64,000 nt of DNA, taken from Rhizopus arrhizus (lineage: Eukaryota; Mucoromycota; Mucoromycetes; Mucorales; Rhizopodaceae). The stretch covers positions 620,001-684,000 of the forward strand of contig JAKZZE010000006.1 of the NCBI GenBank assembly GCA_024220505.1, read 5' to 3'. Position 1 is the stretch's first letter; the number at the start of each line of letters is the position of its first letter. A program made the position numbers and the translations under genes. The notes below the pieces were generated by a model. The model was given only the letters and a program-made list of their open reading frames with translations, had not been told where the DNA came from and did no database searches. Of the stretch, positions 1-12,720 are shown piece by piece.

Positions 1-174
1 GTTATTCCTAAATTCTCCAATAGCCACATTACTGCGATTGTCTATTCTACAGTACATTTATAACTCAGACTACTTTTGATTGGATTTAGAATGGGACACG
101 GTGTCCAGTTTTTTTTTTTTTTTTTTACTGCAGGTGCCAAAAATTTTTTCTAAATCCTTTGATCAATAAAAATA

Positions 175-1466
175 ATGGAGACAAAAAAAAGACCAAGCAG
201 TACAGAAATGACTGAATCACAAGCCAAAAAGAAGCAGATATTAGATAAAGTAACCAGCTCTTCACTTTTACCTACCACGTCTTTATTGGATCCAGAAGAA
301 GATTTTCGTGTAATCGTTGGTACTTATGAACGTCTTTTATATGGTATCAATGCCACATGGACTGACGAACAAGTAAGATTAGAACAATAGACAGAAAAGG
401 TCATGTGAAAACTCAATGCATGTTTATAGAAAACAAAAGTCAAAATGGAGCCTGTGTTTATTATTCCTGCCCACACAGGCTGTATTCGTACTGTTTCTGT
501 AGGTGGTCACTTTTTAGCGTCTGGAAGTAGTGATGAGATCATTCGACTTTATGATGTAAAGAAACGTAAAGAATATGGATCTTTGGGTGGTCATCATTCT
601 GGTGATATTACAGATATCAAGTTTCACGGTAAATATATGTTGTCTGCTAGTGATGATCAAAAAATCAACTTGTGGAGAACAAAGGATTGGGAATATTTAA
701 AGACACTTAAAGGACACAGGTAAGTGAATATTAAGTCATTCATAGTAAGGATATTAACAATAGAAAATAAAGGGGTAAAATAAATTCAATGGCTATACAT
801 CCAACTGGTAAAATTGCACTATCAGTGGCTAGTGATAGATATGCTATTGTTTGGAACTTGATGACTGGTAGAAAAGCAAGTGTAAATAAATTAGGAAGAG
901 GTAATGATGAAGATAGTACTGTTATATTTTGATACTAATTGGTTAATTCTATAGATGAAGGACTGGTTGTATTATGGAATTCTGAAGGAGACAAATACGC
1001 CATCATGTTTAATAAAGCAGTCAACATATATAATGTATCGGATGCTCAAGTATCAAGCACTATTTCGCATACATCCAAGTTTCATACAATGCAATACTTT
1101 AAGCGACAAGATGATGAATATATTGTGACTGGACATGAAGATAAAATTGTTCGCATCTGGAATACAAGCTCAGGGGAATGTGTTAAAGAGATTAAGGGAC
1201 ATAAGCTTCGAGTGAAAGCATTGACGGTCTTGGAATGTGAAGATAAAATCATTTTGTCCTCAGTATCATCAGATGGTGTTATCAAATGTTGGAATTTGGG
1301 ACAAATAATGGACTCAGAGGAAGAAGCTGAGCCCTTGGGAGAATTTAATACAAAATGTCGTGCTACTTGTATTGATGCACATATTGGGTTCTCAAAATTA
1401 GTGCCAGAAGCCAAGAAAAAGGAAGAAACTAAGAAAGATGAAGAGACAGAGAAGAATGATTCATAA
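175..1466 (+). CDS. MAK11: WD40-repeat protein, MAK11/PAK1IP1-like ribosome biogenesis factor
   Basis: Four exons (175-372, 451-719, 773-900, 955-1466) join in frame to about 368 residues. Each junction has GT..AG ends, and the third intron has a clear CTAA branch site. The protein carries several WD40 repeats: GH..GCIRTV, HHSGDITDIKFHGKYMLSAS with a DQKINLW ending, VASDRYAIVWNL, VTGHEDKIVRIWN and VSSDGVIKCWNLG. The N-terminal tail is basic and polar, and the C-terminus is rich in Lys and Glu. The order and spacing fit the MAK11/PAK1IP1 family of nucleolar beta-propellers, known to act in 60S ribosome assembly and, in animals, to bind PAK1. The first residue was set at the first ATG after a purine-rich AATAA leader. 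A more distant WD40 relative is possible. Confidence 0.8.
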
Positions 1467-2270
1467 TATGTTTAATAAAAGATACTCTTTAGATTGCCAT
1501 ATTTTCTTTCTTAGTATGACATAATCTCATTGTCACCTTGAACACATCAATCACTATTACACTTTAATGAATACTAACTAACTCATCTTTTCATCATTGC
1601 AAGTTATTTTCAAACTAAAGAAAACAATTTAAAATTTAAATAACGATCATCAAGTGCTTTATTGTTCATCCTAAATATATCATTTGAAATAAATGAATAC
1701 AAATCTTTTATATTAGTGACACATACCTCCTTTTTGTCAAAAGGTGCTATAGGCTACTACAAAATACTTTTTATAAACTCTCTTGTATGAGTATTGTTTT
1801 TGAGTTATTCTTTTCACAAGGAAAGGTTATGAATGTATTTCTTGGACAAGACAAAAGCGTGTTTCCCTTTTTCCCGTATAAATATTCCATCTTGTTTGAT
1901 TGGCTTTTATAAAGTAACTCGGTACGATGCTTTACCGGACAAGGGTATGGACCCCTTTTTTTTCATATGCCAGTTTACATAACCAAGTGAGTAATGATTG
2001 GCTTATCCTTTTTTTTTATACATCGTTTTTCTATCCTTTTTACAATAGCAAAATGTTTCGTTTTCTTGCTCTAAAGCTTTGTATCCATCAACATCAAACT
2101 GCCTATTTTGTTTTGCATAGCACACGATTGGTAAACTATTTTCCATCCAAATTTAGGCAATATATTGTAACACAGACTTCAATGATGTAATACATATAAA
2201 ATAAAGATTAGAACAAACTTGCCTCTATATTTTTTTTTTATTTCTTTCTTTACTTGTTTTATCAACAGCA
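1467..2270. other. Intergenic region, mostly promoter of the downstream NDE gene
   Basis: About 800 AT-rich bases with no convincing gene. A TATAAATA box lies near 1876. A weak 87-codon reading frame at 1927-2190 contains a plausible intron (GTGAGT at about 1987 to TAG at about 2049), so a transcribed leader is possible. No recognisable protein results from either reading. Confidence 0.5.
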
Positions 2271-4329
2271 ATGTATTCAGCACGCTCGTTTTTAACACAC
2301 ACTTCCAAACGATCTTTTAATGCATTTAACACAAGACAATTTTCAACACAAAAGCTCAAGGACGCTTGGCTTGGTCCAAAACTCAAACGGCTTTTAAAAT
2401 ACACCGGAGGCGCTGGTCTCTTGGCTGGTACTGGCTACTATCTCTTCACAGACCGAGACAGGATTGTCCAAGTGTTTGAAGCACATCAAAATGTGCCTGA
2501 AGAGGCATTGAACCCAAAACGTGGAGGAGCCAAGAATTTACGTGTTGTCACGCGTCAAATTGATGAAACGATAGAGAAATTAGATGAAACAAAGCCTCGA
2601 TTGGTGGTGGTTGGTAGTGGATGGGGTGCGATTTCACTGATCAAGAAGCTTGATAAAGACAAATACAATGTGACTCTAGTGAGTAACAATAATTATTTTT
2701 TGTTTACACCTTTATTACCAAGTGCAACAGTTGGTACACTTGAATTAAGGTATAGATACAGTGAAGATAATAACCAGTAGCTCACCTTCTTTCCTGTAGA
2801 TCACTACTTGAACCTATTAGAAAAATATTATCTCGAATCAATGGTCACTTTTTAGAAGGTACAGCTGTAGACATTGACATTGACAATAAATATTTGGAAG
2901 TGCGTGGCTGTAATGGTGAAGAAAACTTTTATGTGCCTTATGACAAGTTGGTCGTCGCTGTTGGTAGCACAAGCATGACACATGGCGTACAAGGACTTGA
3001 AAATACCTTTCAACTAAAGACGATTCAGGATGCAATGAATATCAAACGCAAGGTCACACAGAATGTTGAAAAAGCTTGCTTGCCAACTACGACACCTGAA
3101 GAACGTAAGGAGCTGTTGTCTTTTGTGGTATGTGGTGGTGGTCCAACTGGTGTTGAATTTGCTGCAGAAATGTCAGATTGGATTAATGAAGATATGGTGA
3201 AATGGGTAAAGTGAGAGATGAAGACATAAAACGAAAGCTGACTTGAACGACATTAGTTTCCAGAATTGATTCGCGAAGATGTTTCTATTCATATTATTCA
3301 GTCTAGAGATCATATTTTGAATACATTTGATGGAAAGATTAGTGAATACGCAGAGAAGAGATTCGAAAGGGATCATGTAAATGTGATTACTAACGCAAGA
3401 GTGGATAAAATTGAGCCTGGAAAGGTTGTTTACAAGATAAAATCAAAGGATGGTGGACAGCCTGAGTTACATTCACTGCCTTTTGGTTTATGCTTATGGT
3501 CTACAGGCATAGGTAAAGAGAATAGAAAAAAGAAGGTGCAATCTTTTTAATTATTTCTATTAGCAATGACTCCATTTGCAAGGAAAATTACTGAAAAATT
3601 CAAACAACAAGAACATAAACGTGTGTTGACTACAGATGGTCACTTGCATTTGAAGGGTGTAGAGGATTGCTCTATTTTTGCTTTAGGCGACTGTGCTACG
3701 ATCGACAACCCGCATTTAGTGGAGAACATTATGGACATCTTTAGAGAAGGCGACCTGTAAGAATAAAGATCAAAGAAAGAAGAAGTTGAACTAAAAGAAA
3801 ATTTAATGATAGCAACGATGATGGCAAACTGGACTTTGATGAATTTGTTCGTCTTTGTACATTGATGCGTACTCGATATCCTTTAACTGATCAACACTTG
3901 AAAAATCTTGAAAGGATATTCAAAACATATGACAGGAGTCAAAAGGGATCCTTAGATATCGAAGAACTCAAGCTGCTGCTTAAGGATGTAGACGCTAAAA
4001 TGACTCAATTGCCTGCAACTGCTCAGGTTGCTAATCAGCAGGGGTGTTACTTGGCTAAATATTTAAACCATTTAGCTTCGGATGACGAGTTGAACACACA
4101 AAGGAAGATTAAACCTTTCCGTTATAATCATCTTGGTACCTTGGCTTATTTAGGCAACACAGCTGTGGGTGACTTCAAGTGGGGATACCAAATGGTCGGT
4201 GGACTCTGGGCCCTTTATCTTTGGCGTAGTGTCTATTGGAGTGAGCAAGTGAGTATGCGTACAAGGATGAATTTGAGCATAGATTGGACCAAATGTGCTA
4301 TCTGGGGAAGAGATATTTCTACTGTTTAA
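2271..4329 (+). CDS. NDE1: External alternative (type II) NADH:ubiquinone oxidoreductase with EF-hands
   Basis: Five exons (2271-2749, 2800-3205, 3257-3512, 3564-3756, 3813-4329) give about 616 residues. The protein starts with an Arg/Ser/Thr-rich mitochondrial presequence and a short hydrophobic segment ([14 protein letters not shown]). The first Rossmann fold is [17 protein letters not shown] (FAD) and the second is [17 protein letters not shown] (NADH). The FAD-closing part reads [10 protein letters not shown]. Between the C-terminal pieces is a canonical EF-hand loop, [12 protein letters not shown], followed by a weaker one, [13 protein letters not shown]. This matches calcium-responsive external NADH dehydrogenases of fungi and plants, which oxidise cytosolic NADH at the inner membrane without pumping protons. 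Exon 4 splits exactly inside the EF-hand. Orientation to the intermembrane space and calcium control are inferred from the family. Confidence 0.93.
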
Positions 4330-4620
4330 TAATACTAATAAATGGGCTACACAAAGGTCATGCAATCAACTGATTTGACTTGTTTGCTCTTTTTAAGGAA
4401 AGTGCCCCGCTCTATTTTTTTTTTTTTTTTTTTATTATTATTATTATTATTTAAATTGAACTCGCCACTTTTCGATTTTGTCCATTTTCTGATTTTTTTT
4501 TATTTTATTTCTTTTCTCTTATACTTTTCCTTTTATATATATTATGCTTTCAAAAGGAAACAGTATTTATTAAACAACAATAATAACAACTCACAAAACT
4601 GTTTTTTGAATTCTTAAACA

Positions 4621-7125
4621 ATGAAACATAAACCCCTTCCTCTCAATTCGACATTAAACGCGGAATCTCAAACAAAGAAGTCTGAAAGGCTTTTTGAACG
4701 CGAATTGATAGGCACACCTACCTCTTCAAGAAGCTATAGTTTATTTGATACTTGCGCATGTTGTGGAAAAAATGACTGTGAAGCACTTGAAGATTTTAAT
4801 AAAACAGTAAAAAAACTTGAAAGTGATACTCGATTAGCTGCAGGTAAAGCAAATAGACAATAACAGATCATAGCAAACTAAAAATTCGAAATAGAGATTG
4901 GCCAAGGTTTATTACATAAACACGAAACATTTGTAGCAGAATCAAATCAACAAACAGCAAAACTAAATAAGCAGGTAAAAAAAAAGGGGGGGGGAGGGAA
5001 GGGAAGAAAGAAAGAGAGAAAGAATAAAAAAGGAGAAAACTCAACAAGACAATAGCTAGAAGAGTGTCACATAAGAATTCATGACTTGGAACAATCATTA
5101 GACTTTGTAGAAAGCTCAAAAGATGAATTATTAAAAGAGAAGAATAAGTTATATCGAGAACAACAAAAGAAGCAAAAGGTATAAAAAGCATAAAGAGAGA
5201 AAGAGAGGGGTGACTTTAACAAACGACGTCTATAGACGCTTGATGAGACAATATCGGATCTAGAAATAGCAAATGAGAGGTGTCAGCAACTGTCAGCAGA
5301 ATTGGAGTCCAAAAACAATGAACTTGAAAAACTTCGGGTTTTTAAATTTATGGTACGGCAATCTGAAGTAAGGGAGGAGACGTTGACATCCAAGGTAAGT
5401 CCCTTTTAAAAATACGTATGCATGCAAAATAGTTACTTAAAAAAAATAAGCTTGAAGATACACATCAAGAGTTGGCTATTTGTCGAAAGAATGAATTACT
5501 ATTAGAATCAAAAATTAAAAAATTAAAAATGAAATATGGTAAACTTACATGTGTTTCATTATGTTTTTTATACTTAGATTGAACCTATAGAGTCATTGTA
5601 TAATACATATGAGCAATTAACTAAAGCAAGTAATAATAATAATAATATAATCACCAATAATGCCACTTTTATAAACAACAACAACAACAGCAGCAGCAGC
5701 AGCAGCAATAATTTCAAGGTAAGAAAAGTTTGCTTTTTGTATGCACATCTGACTGAAATACACTTTTTGTAGTTTACGCCACATCATGCCAAGCAATATC
5801 ACTCTACAGAAAAGCATAAGGATGATGATCATCTTGTTGATTACATCAATGAAATATCCTCTACAAACAATAAATTGAGGTCTGATCTTTTGAATTATAA
5901 AGAACAATTGTCTGAAGCAAGAGAAGAGATTGATACCCTCAATCAAAAGGTTTTGATTCATTCGCAGTCAAGAAGCAACACACTGCAAAAAGAAATTAAT
6001 AATAAAAAAATGAAAAAACGCGCAGAATCTGTTAGTTGTAAAGACACAAAGAGTCATAAACCACCTGCACGGTCAAAAACGTCGACACTCATCCCACCTA
6101 TATCTGCTGTATCATCATCTATGCCAACTTCTTCTTTAGGAACCAATAGTGCAATTGTTCATCATCATTACCATTACTATATGAAGAATAAGAAGGGTGA
6201 AAGTAGTACGAGTAGTTGCACTGATTTTGATTGCTGTGACGAAAATGTGATACCAGCCGAAAAGGTAAGAGAATGACACTTTCCTTATTATGATGAATAT
6301 TGATGATTATTTTTTGCTTATCAGCAGGAAACTCATCCTTTTAATGAACCTAACCATCTTGTCCTTTCTCCCTCAACGTCCTCTTCCACACAAAGGCAAC
6401 CATCCGAAGATCTGAAATCAAGGTTTCCTTTCGTGATCCTTCAAGATCAAATTAGTCAAATACTCAGTAGATTGAACGCTTCGGATATTCGAATACTCAA
6501 CAGAAGATTAAAAAGAGCATTTGATATCGTGGAGCTAAGCAATATGAGTAATTCTGTAATAGAAAATATTATGATAGACATTGATGCCTTGGATAATCGA
6601 TTCCTTTGGTTAAAGGAAGAAGATGATAGTCTATTTGCATTTTTCCCCTTTTTGGAAATACTCAAAGATGCCCTAAGACAACTGGGCTCGCTCAAAGTCA
6701 CTGTGAATGATCTTCAGGTGGCATATGTACAAAAGATACAAGAGAATGAATTACGCGTAGAAGAAGAGATTATACAAAAGAGAAAAAAAAAGAAGACGAT
6801 GGCAGCAGAAGAGCCATCGTCTCTGTCTTGGTTGACAAGCATATTTTATAAAAGCAGCAGTAACACGGGCTTGGATGATGATGATACACTTGTTCGAAGT
6901 TATAAAGATGATCCCTTATTATCACGTCGACAAACGCGTCCCGTTCCTTACCATAGACATAAATTATCGCCTGCGGTACCCATCATTCGTTCCAAGAAAA
7001 GCTTTTACAGAAATGAACAACATGAAGGTACATCGATACGACCGATGATTATTCCTTCAGAAAATGTCAATAATTCAAATGGAGATGTTCCCCCTTTATC
7101 TTCTAGTTGGTTAGGTGGAAAATAA
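4621..7125 (+). CDS. Large coiled-coil protein of unknown function
   Basis: Eight exons can be joined in frame: 4621-4843, 4895-4974, 5056-5178, 5236-5394, 5451-5538, 5591-5718, 5773-6264 and 6325-7125, about 698 residues. The N-terminus has a small cysteine cluster (CACCGKNDC) and is followed by long heptad-like helices (AAEIGQGLLHKHETFV, LEQSLDFVESSKDELLKEK, LEDTHQELAICRKNELLLES). A low-complexity Asn/Ser stretch is encoded by AAT/AGC repeats near 5630-5710, and a Ser/Thr/Pro-rich linker follows. A second conserved-looking helical block lies at 6430-6790 (LNASDIRILNRRLKRAFDI.., ending in a charged helix). I do not recognise the family. Its build resembles scaffold or cortical/centrosomal coiled-coil proteins, but that is only a resemblance. 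Eight exons in one unbroken frame make a real gene likely. Confidence 0.72.
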
Positions 7126-7213
7126 TTTATTTTCTCTGTTCTATCTTTTTTTTGTGTATATATGAATATATTATTATTATTTGTGTGAATAGTTTAATCA
7201 TATCATGTCAATT

Positions 7214-7801
7214 TTAAAAATCAAATTCATCTTCACTGTCTGTATCTGCTTCTGAAGCCCAGACATCTTCTTCTTCTCGCTTCTTGTTGCATTTTATACA
7301 TCGAGCCTTTTCAGCATTTCTTCTTTGATTCTATCAACTCATTAGTTTATCTTTTGTTTATATTTATTTATTGTAATTACCTTTGCAAATTTTTCCAAAG
7401 GCAAGGTTTTTGCACATATCATACAAGTAAGGTGGGTGTTTTGGCTCGAAGTACATTGCTTACAAGTGATCGTTTTAGGCTTCTTGTTGTAAGAAGGAGG
7501 TGCATAAGCTATATAGAATGAATTCAACATATAAAAGATGAATATAAGAATAAAGATTTACGATTATAAGTTGCTTTAGCAATCTGAGTTTGAGAAAAGG
7601 CGTCCAAAGGCTTTTCCTGAATTAAAATAGTTAATGGTTACCCTATAAGTTCAAGATCCATATTACCACATTACAAAACACGCATTTCAAAGATTTCAAT
7701 TGACCGTATTGTCCTGGTAAAGAGAATATTTGGTTAGAAAAAGTACAAGTAGAATAAAAGAAATATTTACTGTTAGCATTAGCAGCACTGTGGGTACTCA
7801 T
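7214..7801 (-). CDS. Stc1-domain protein (small zinc-binding, four CxxC pairs)
   Basis: Read on the minus strand from ATG 7799-7801. Five short exons join to about 126 residues. Four CxxC pairs are visible: CVFC, CKQC, CMIC and CIKC. They are separated by DAFSQTQIAKATYN, THLTCMICAKTLPLEKFAK and NQRRNAEKARCIKC. This cysteine spacing with FS/FAK..QR..A.C is the Stc1 domain. In fission yeast, Stc1 links the Argonaute complex to the CLRC histone H3K9 methyltransferase. The acidic tail (DTDSEDEFDF) ends the protein. Many fungal Stc1-domain proteins have no tested role, so a link to RNA silencing is inference. The gene lies tail-to-tail with the upstream coiled-coil gene (88 bases apart). Confidence 0.78.
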
Positions 7802-7972
7802 TTTATCTTTGTGATTAAAAAAATATATAAAAAACGTTTACTTTTTTTTTCTGAAGTTCCTGAAGTGTAGTCACTGACGTCAATCACAACTGTCGCAGCC
7901 AAGAGATCAAACAAATTTTTTATTTACAAAATAGATTGGATTTTTTTTTTTTCTCCCTTGAATCAGAAAGCT

Positions 7973-9204
7973 TTAATTTCGTGGTATTTTATTATCTCCA
8001 TTCTCTCCATTTTCTACTGCCTTTCTCTTCTTTAAATCACCATCTGAAGCAATAAAGGAAGATAGAACTCTTGGCAACTTCTCTGAAGGTGTAGGTAGAG
8101 GTGTATTTTTAAAGTAAGAGTGCCCCAGGCATTCTTCTGCTGTCCATCTCTTATTTGGATCAAATACCAGCATTTGCTCTAATAAGCTTAATGCATCTAC
8201 GCCTGCTGCAGTGAAATATTGGCGCAATGGAACCTTGGGGAAAGCTTTGAATTGAATAAAATCAGGCAGTGAACTCATCCCGGGCCAATCCATTTCGGTA
8301 GGTGTGCCCAAGGCGTGAAATATCTTTGTGAGTTGATCCATGTCTGATTCTCCAGCCACATAGGGTGTTCTTAACATGAGCTCGGCAAATATACATCCAA
8401 CAGCCCATATATCTACTGCGTAAGAATATTCTTTCGCACCGAATAAAAGTTCGGGTGATCGATACCATCTATAAACTGTTAAGAGATGTATTTTTTTCTT
8501 TCTTGAATTACCTTGTAACGACTTGTGAGGTCATTTGTTTGCTTGGATCTCCCCAATCTCTAGCCAAACCAAAATCGGCTATCTTAAGTATACCGTTGCT
8601 ACTTATCAGCAAATTGTTCGGTTTCATATCCTACGGTATTATTTAATTCTGTCGTATAAACTATTCAGCTGTTATTTTTACTCTGTGCAAAATAAAATGT
8701 CTGTGGCAGTGATCTAATCCTCGCAACATCATCAACATCCAACTTTTAATATCTGCTGGCATAAATAAAATGCTTTTATCTTTAATCACTTGTTCTAAAT
8801 CTGAATCAAGATATTCCAAAACTAAATTTAGGTTGGTTTTATGAGAATAAACGTCAATGAGCTATCAAACATCAGTTTTCTCGCGTAGTTGTATTGGTAC
8901 TCTTTTTTTTTTACTTCAATCACGTTTGGATGTCGTAACTCTTGAAGATATTTTACTTCACGGATTGCTGTCAAGTCAAGGCCGTCTTTGAATTGACCCA
9001 TTTTGATCTTTTTGATTGCAACAGTTCGTCCAGTGTTCACTTCAGTGCCTGTTATAAACCAAGATTTTAAAAGGGATTGAACATGGTGTAGCAATCGACA
9101 ACAATGTTACCTCGATAGACCACAGCATAAGTACCTTCACCTATCTTTGCATCTTTTTGGTACTTTTGGGTAACTGTGTTGACTTCTTCTTCATCTGAAT
9201 CCAT
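7973..9204 (-). CDS. KIN28: Cyclin-dependent kinase 7 (TFIIH kinase, Kin28-like)
   Basis: Minus-strand exons 9204-9111, 9048-8915, 8861-8682, 8630-8512 and 8468-7973 join to about 340 residues, the usual CDK7 length. Seen are the glycine loop GEGTYAVVY, the catalytic Lys (VAIKKIKMG), the cyclin-binding helix [13 protein letters not shown], the catalytic loop [15 protein letters not shown], and a T-loop with [30 protein letters not shown] and the C-lobe ending match CDK7/Kin28/Mcs6. The family phosphorylates the RNA polymerase II CTD as part of TFIIH and can act as a CDK-activating kinase. The Thr in the T-loop aligns with the activating site of human CDK7. The C-terminus is a short Lys-rich tail (KKRKAVENG). 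A run of 22 or more A follows the start codon region on the genomic plus strand. Confidence 0.92.
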
Positions 9205-9354
9205 TGCAAAGTCAAAAAAAAAAAAAAAAAAAAAAACAAGAAAAAAAGCTGGAATTAAAACTTCCTTTTTTCAACACTTAGGTTTATTTATAACTGTTAA
9301 TCATATTCATAATTATACTAGCATATTTGTATATCAATTTCTTATATATATAAT

Positions 9355-10767
9355 TTAGTTTGTTAAAGGCTTAGAGCTTATATGTGATTCAACAGCAGAT
9401 ATACCATCATGGCATGGTGAGTCTTCCGCTTTGTCTTTGAGCTGTAAACCAACAGGCAAAGGTTCGCTACATAAAGAATAAGGGGGTGCAATAGATGTCG
9501 CATGTTCTTCATAATGAGTTTCAAGCTGTTGAAGAATACTAGATGTGGCTGTAGTTTCATTTTGAAGTCGCTGATGCGATTTTTCCAACTGTGAAAGCTG
9601 GTGTGAATTGACTGCTCCTGATCCTTTTACTCGGCTACCACGGGATTGTGATGTCACCTATACATAGAATCTATCAATCAGTAAGCAATTCTCTCTGTCT
9701 TTTATTTTTATTTTACCCAATGAACCGTAATCACGTTAATAGTAACGTCTACAGTGCAACATGTTAAACAGACTAAACCACGTTCTCTACCGTTCAGTAA
9801 TACAAGAACGAAAATATTTGCAAAGGATACTACAAGACAAACAATGGAAGATGCTAGAGTACGTATCGCGACTTCATTAAGGCGAGATGAAGTCCAGCTG
9901 AATTTTAACCCGCCGCTCAACTTGAGTAACGGCCTAATAAATAAAAGTGTCATGTAAAGATTGAAAACCTAATGAACAAATCAATGTTAATAAGGATGGA
10001 ATACATTGTATTATGTATGTAATATGTACAAAATCGTAAATCTGTGAAAAATTAGCGACTGCTTTACACAATATACTTATACAAGACCTACCACAAGAGG
10101 AAGAGATGCTACAGCTTGAAGTCCAATGATACATATTCCACTAGCTTCAATCTCAGTTGTATGAAATATCAGCTATAATAAAGAAAGAGGTTTGCTTGGA
10201 AAGTTATACAATGAAAACCCATCTTTTTGTTACCATCAAGACAAAGATGCCAATGTAAGGAAGCAAGAGTACGACATGAAAACGATACATCTTTGAGCGC
10301 CATCGACCTTCTCTGAAAGCATAAACAATATAAATTTTTTCTACAAGCCATGCATAAATGATTACTTTTGTTCCAGAATAAAAGACATCACAGATCAAAA
10401 TAGATAAAAGACATGAAGTATAGTTATCTTTTTCATGAATTTAGCTTTGGATATTTTATAATAAAAAGCAACACATACTATTGTTTGTAGTAACTAGCAA
10501 AGTACTGATTGTGGTAAATGCCCAAGAGCATAAATAAAGTGCGAGAACCATCCATCTTGAATAGGTTAAAAACTTGTACTGAACATTATATGTTTTGATT
10601 CCAAACAACACGGACAAAAGGGTGATTGAAAAAAGAGAAACTATTTTGGCTGCCATTTCTGAGCCATCAGGTTGCATGGAAGTTGGCATGTTTATTTCAA
10701 AGAAGGAGAGAAAAGAAATGTGAGCAATGAGGATGACACAAGCTGTCAATAACCATGTTTTTATCAT
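9355..10767 (-). CDS. Multi-pass (about seven TM) membrane protein, unrecognised
   Basis: Minus-strand gene with five or so exons. Hydrophobic segments in order: TWLLTACVILIAHISFLSFF, a stretch around AAKIVSLFSITLLSVLFGI, MVLALYLCSWAFTTISTLLV, a segment around CLLSILICDVFYSG, HVVLLLPYIGIFVLM, GICIIGLQAVASLPLVV and IVCLVVSFANIFVLVLL. A polar, Gln-rich cytosolic-looking tail of about 100 residues follows (after VHW, from about 9658 to 9355). The layout resembles fungal seven-helix receptor-like proteins, but no family signature was recognised. The start is uncertain: 10767 is the first in-frame ATG (MIKTW), while the frame stays open to 10881 with a glycosylation-like NES site, so an upstream exon may exist. 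Several ends of internal exons were fixed only by frame. Confidence 0.62.
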
Positions 10768-10881
10768 CTCTCTTCTCCTTGAATTCAAATGCAACACAGA
10801 ATAATTAAAACCGGATTCATTTCCTAAATAAACTAACAATAATCCTTCATTTTTATGCAGAAAAAAAGATAATTTATTCAC

Positions 10882-11405
10882 AGAAAACGAAGAGGTTTTT
10901 TCAAAGAATAAGTTGCGCTTATTTTCCTTTTTATAACTTTTTATTATTATTATTATTATTTTTTTTTTTAAAAAAAAAAAAGGTGATTTACATCATTTTA
11001 ATTTTAATTTTCCTGTTTGTTTCAATTTGAGTTGATAAACTAAACTTGATTGTGCTACAAATACAACTAAGCAGTATTCCCAAGAATCTTTCCAATGTTG
11101 ATCCAGTTGCTAATGTCTAAAACCAAAAGAAATAAAGCCTTGTAAGATAACAATATTCTTTTATTCGTTAAAAAAGAAAAACGGCCATTCAACAAGTAAA
11201 ATCATTTATACTTGCAATAAAAAAAAACTAGTTATTTTCTCCTTATTTGTACTTCTTTCCTTCTTTGTCCCTCTTATAATTTTTTTTTCCAGTGAGAATG
11301 GTTGCTGTTTGCCTATAAATATTAAAAAATTGGCAATAATCGGCTTTCTAATTAAATAGTTTTGCAAGACTCAAAAAAAAAAAAAAAGTTTTATAAATCA
11401 AGGTT
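10882..11405. other. AT-rich intergenic stretch
   Basis: About 500 bases between two minus-strand genes, dominated by homopolymer T and A runs (for example 10925-10980, a T run meeting an A run that could fold). No gene is seen. It likely holds the 3' end of the dioxygenase gene and the promoter of the membrane-protein gene. Confidence 0.5.
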
Positions 11406-12468
11406 TTAATTACTTTCATGAATAGGTTTTGCTTCAAGTCGAGAAATACCAGCCTTGTTAGCCATAGTAATAAGATTCGCATAAGGCACAGAAAGAGAGT
11501 CAGTTAACGAATGCTTGAAGTCATCCGTTTTCATCCACTCCAAGCCGTGTTGAAGTATGCAACCAGCGCGATAATGACCGCCTTCGATTGTACCCATGGA
11601 AGCATGAAGTGTAGCACGTTTTTGTGACGATAGATAGGCAGCACGATGTAAGATGTTATTATCGTAAAATACAGTTTGTCCTGCCTTTAATTCGACCCTT
11701 AGTTGGTTCGGCATCTTACTGCTCTTGGGATCATTGATCGTGATCTCTCGTTCTTTCGCTGTTCTGACGCGACGATGTGAATCTGGAACTACGTAAAGAC
11801 AAGCATCATCATAGAGAGCACTAACAAAGAGTAAATATAGATACAAGATATAAATGCTGTATATTTACGTATTCCACTGTGTGCCATAATGGGGTATAGC
11901 CAATTTCTCTTTTTCTTCAGTCTCTGGAGTTTCTGCTGGAATTGCATCTCTATGCCAGGTGAGATCAAAATCAGACTCTTGAGGGTTGATCAGTAGGTTG
12001 AATAATTCTACTCTTGCAAACAAAAAAAAAGAAAAAAGGTTTATATGATCTAGTTTTGTTCTATAAAAACAACCTATTACCAAGTTGAAGTTCCTCATGC
12101 TTAGCATGTAATAATTGCTGAACAGCCTCCAATAATTTGACAGATCCGTACCATTCGGTGAAAATAGGTTCCTTTAGTTCAGGATGAAGAAGATGTTGGA
12201 CACCCCAAACATCAGTTCCTTCTGTCCAAGGAGGAAATTGTGTACCCACAAGACGTCTACAAATAAAGTCAGATGTGGTCTTTTTTTTTTTTTTTTTTTT
12301 TTTTCAATACCTGTGTTTCCATTCTCCTTTTCTTGCTTTTTCGACAACACGATCACAAGCTTCACGAAGACTTCTAAACATTTCTTGAGGAATCAAGTTA
12401 TCTACAATAACATATCCATTACTTTTAAGTGCCTCATCAATTGGTATATTATTTATATCAGTAATCAT
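11406..12468 (-). CDS. Phytanoyl-CoA dioxygenase (PhyH) family protein
   Basis: Minus-strand gene starting at ATG 12468 with four exons, about 300 residues. The N-terminus reads DEALKSNGYVIVDNLIPQEM, the usual opening of PhyH-like Fe(II)/2-oxoglutarate oxygenases. The facial-triad His and Asp are in TWHRDAIP and the distal His is in ILHRAAYLSS. DDACLYVVPDSHRR and LKAGQTVFYDNN also fit the double-stranded beta-helix. Family members hydroxylate varied substrates; in fungi many are involved in small-molecule metabolism. The substrate cannot be told from sequence. The first intron contains a long T run (12281-12304). No hydrophobic or peroxisomal targeting signal is obvious (the C-terminus is HESN). 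Confidence 0.85.
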
Positions 12469-12720
12469 TTTAAACAGAAAAGAGAGAAAAAAGAAAAAAG
12501 AATACCACTTAAACACAACTTAATCAAGCGTTTTTTCTTCTCCGCTTATTTTTACATAAATCAAGGTTCTCCCAGGGTTTGGTCATGAATATTTTCCTGT
12601 CATCCTTGCCTTTTTGCCGAATTAGTGATTTCAGGCACTTTTCTTTTGTTTCTAAAATAGAGTATTTAAATACAATTGTTTTTAATGAGAATTTGGTTTT
12701 TATCTTTTTTGTATTAAATA

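Noticed and set aside
1927..2190. 87-codon frame between MAK11 and NDE genes with TATA-like box and possible intron
   Set aside because: Composition is low-complexity and AT-driven, removing the intron gives a short peptide, and no family match was seen.
4342..4617. 91-codon frame rich in Phe and Leu
   Set aside because: Runs through T-rich sequence after the NDE stop; no domain and no support.
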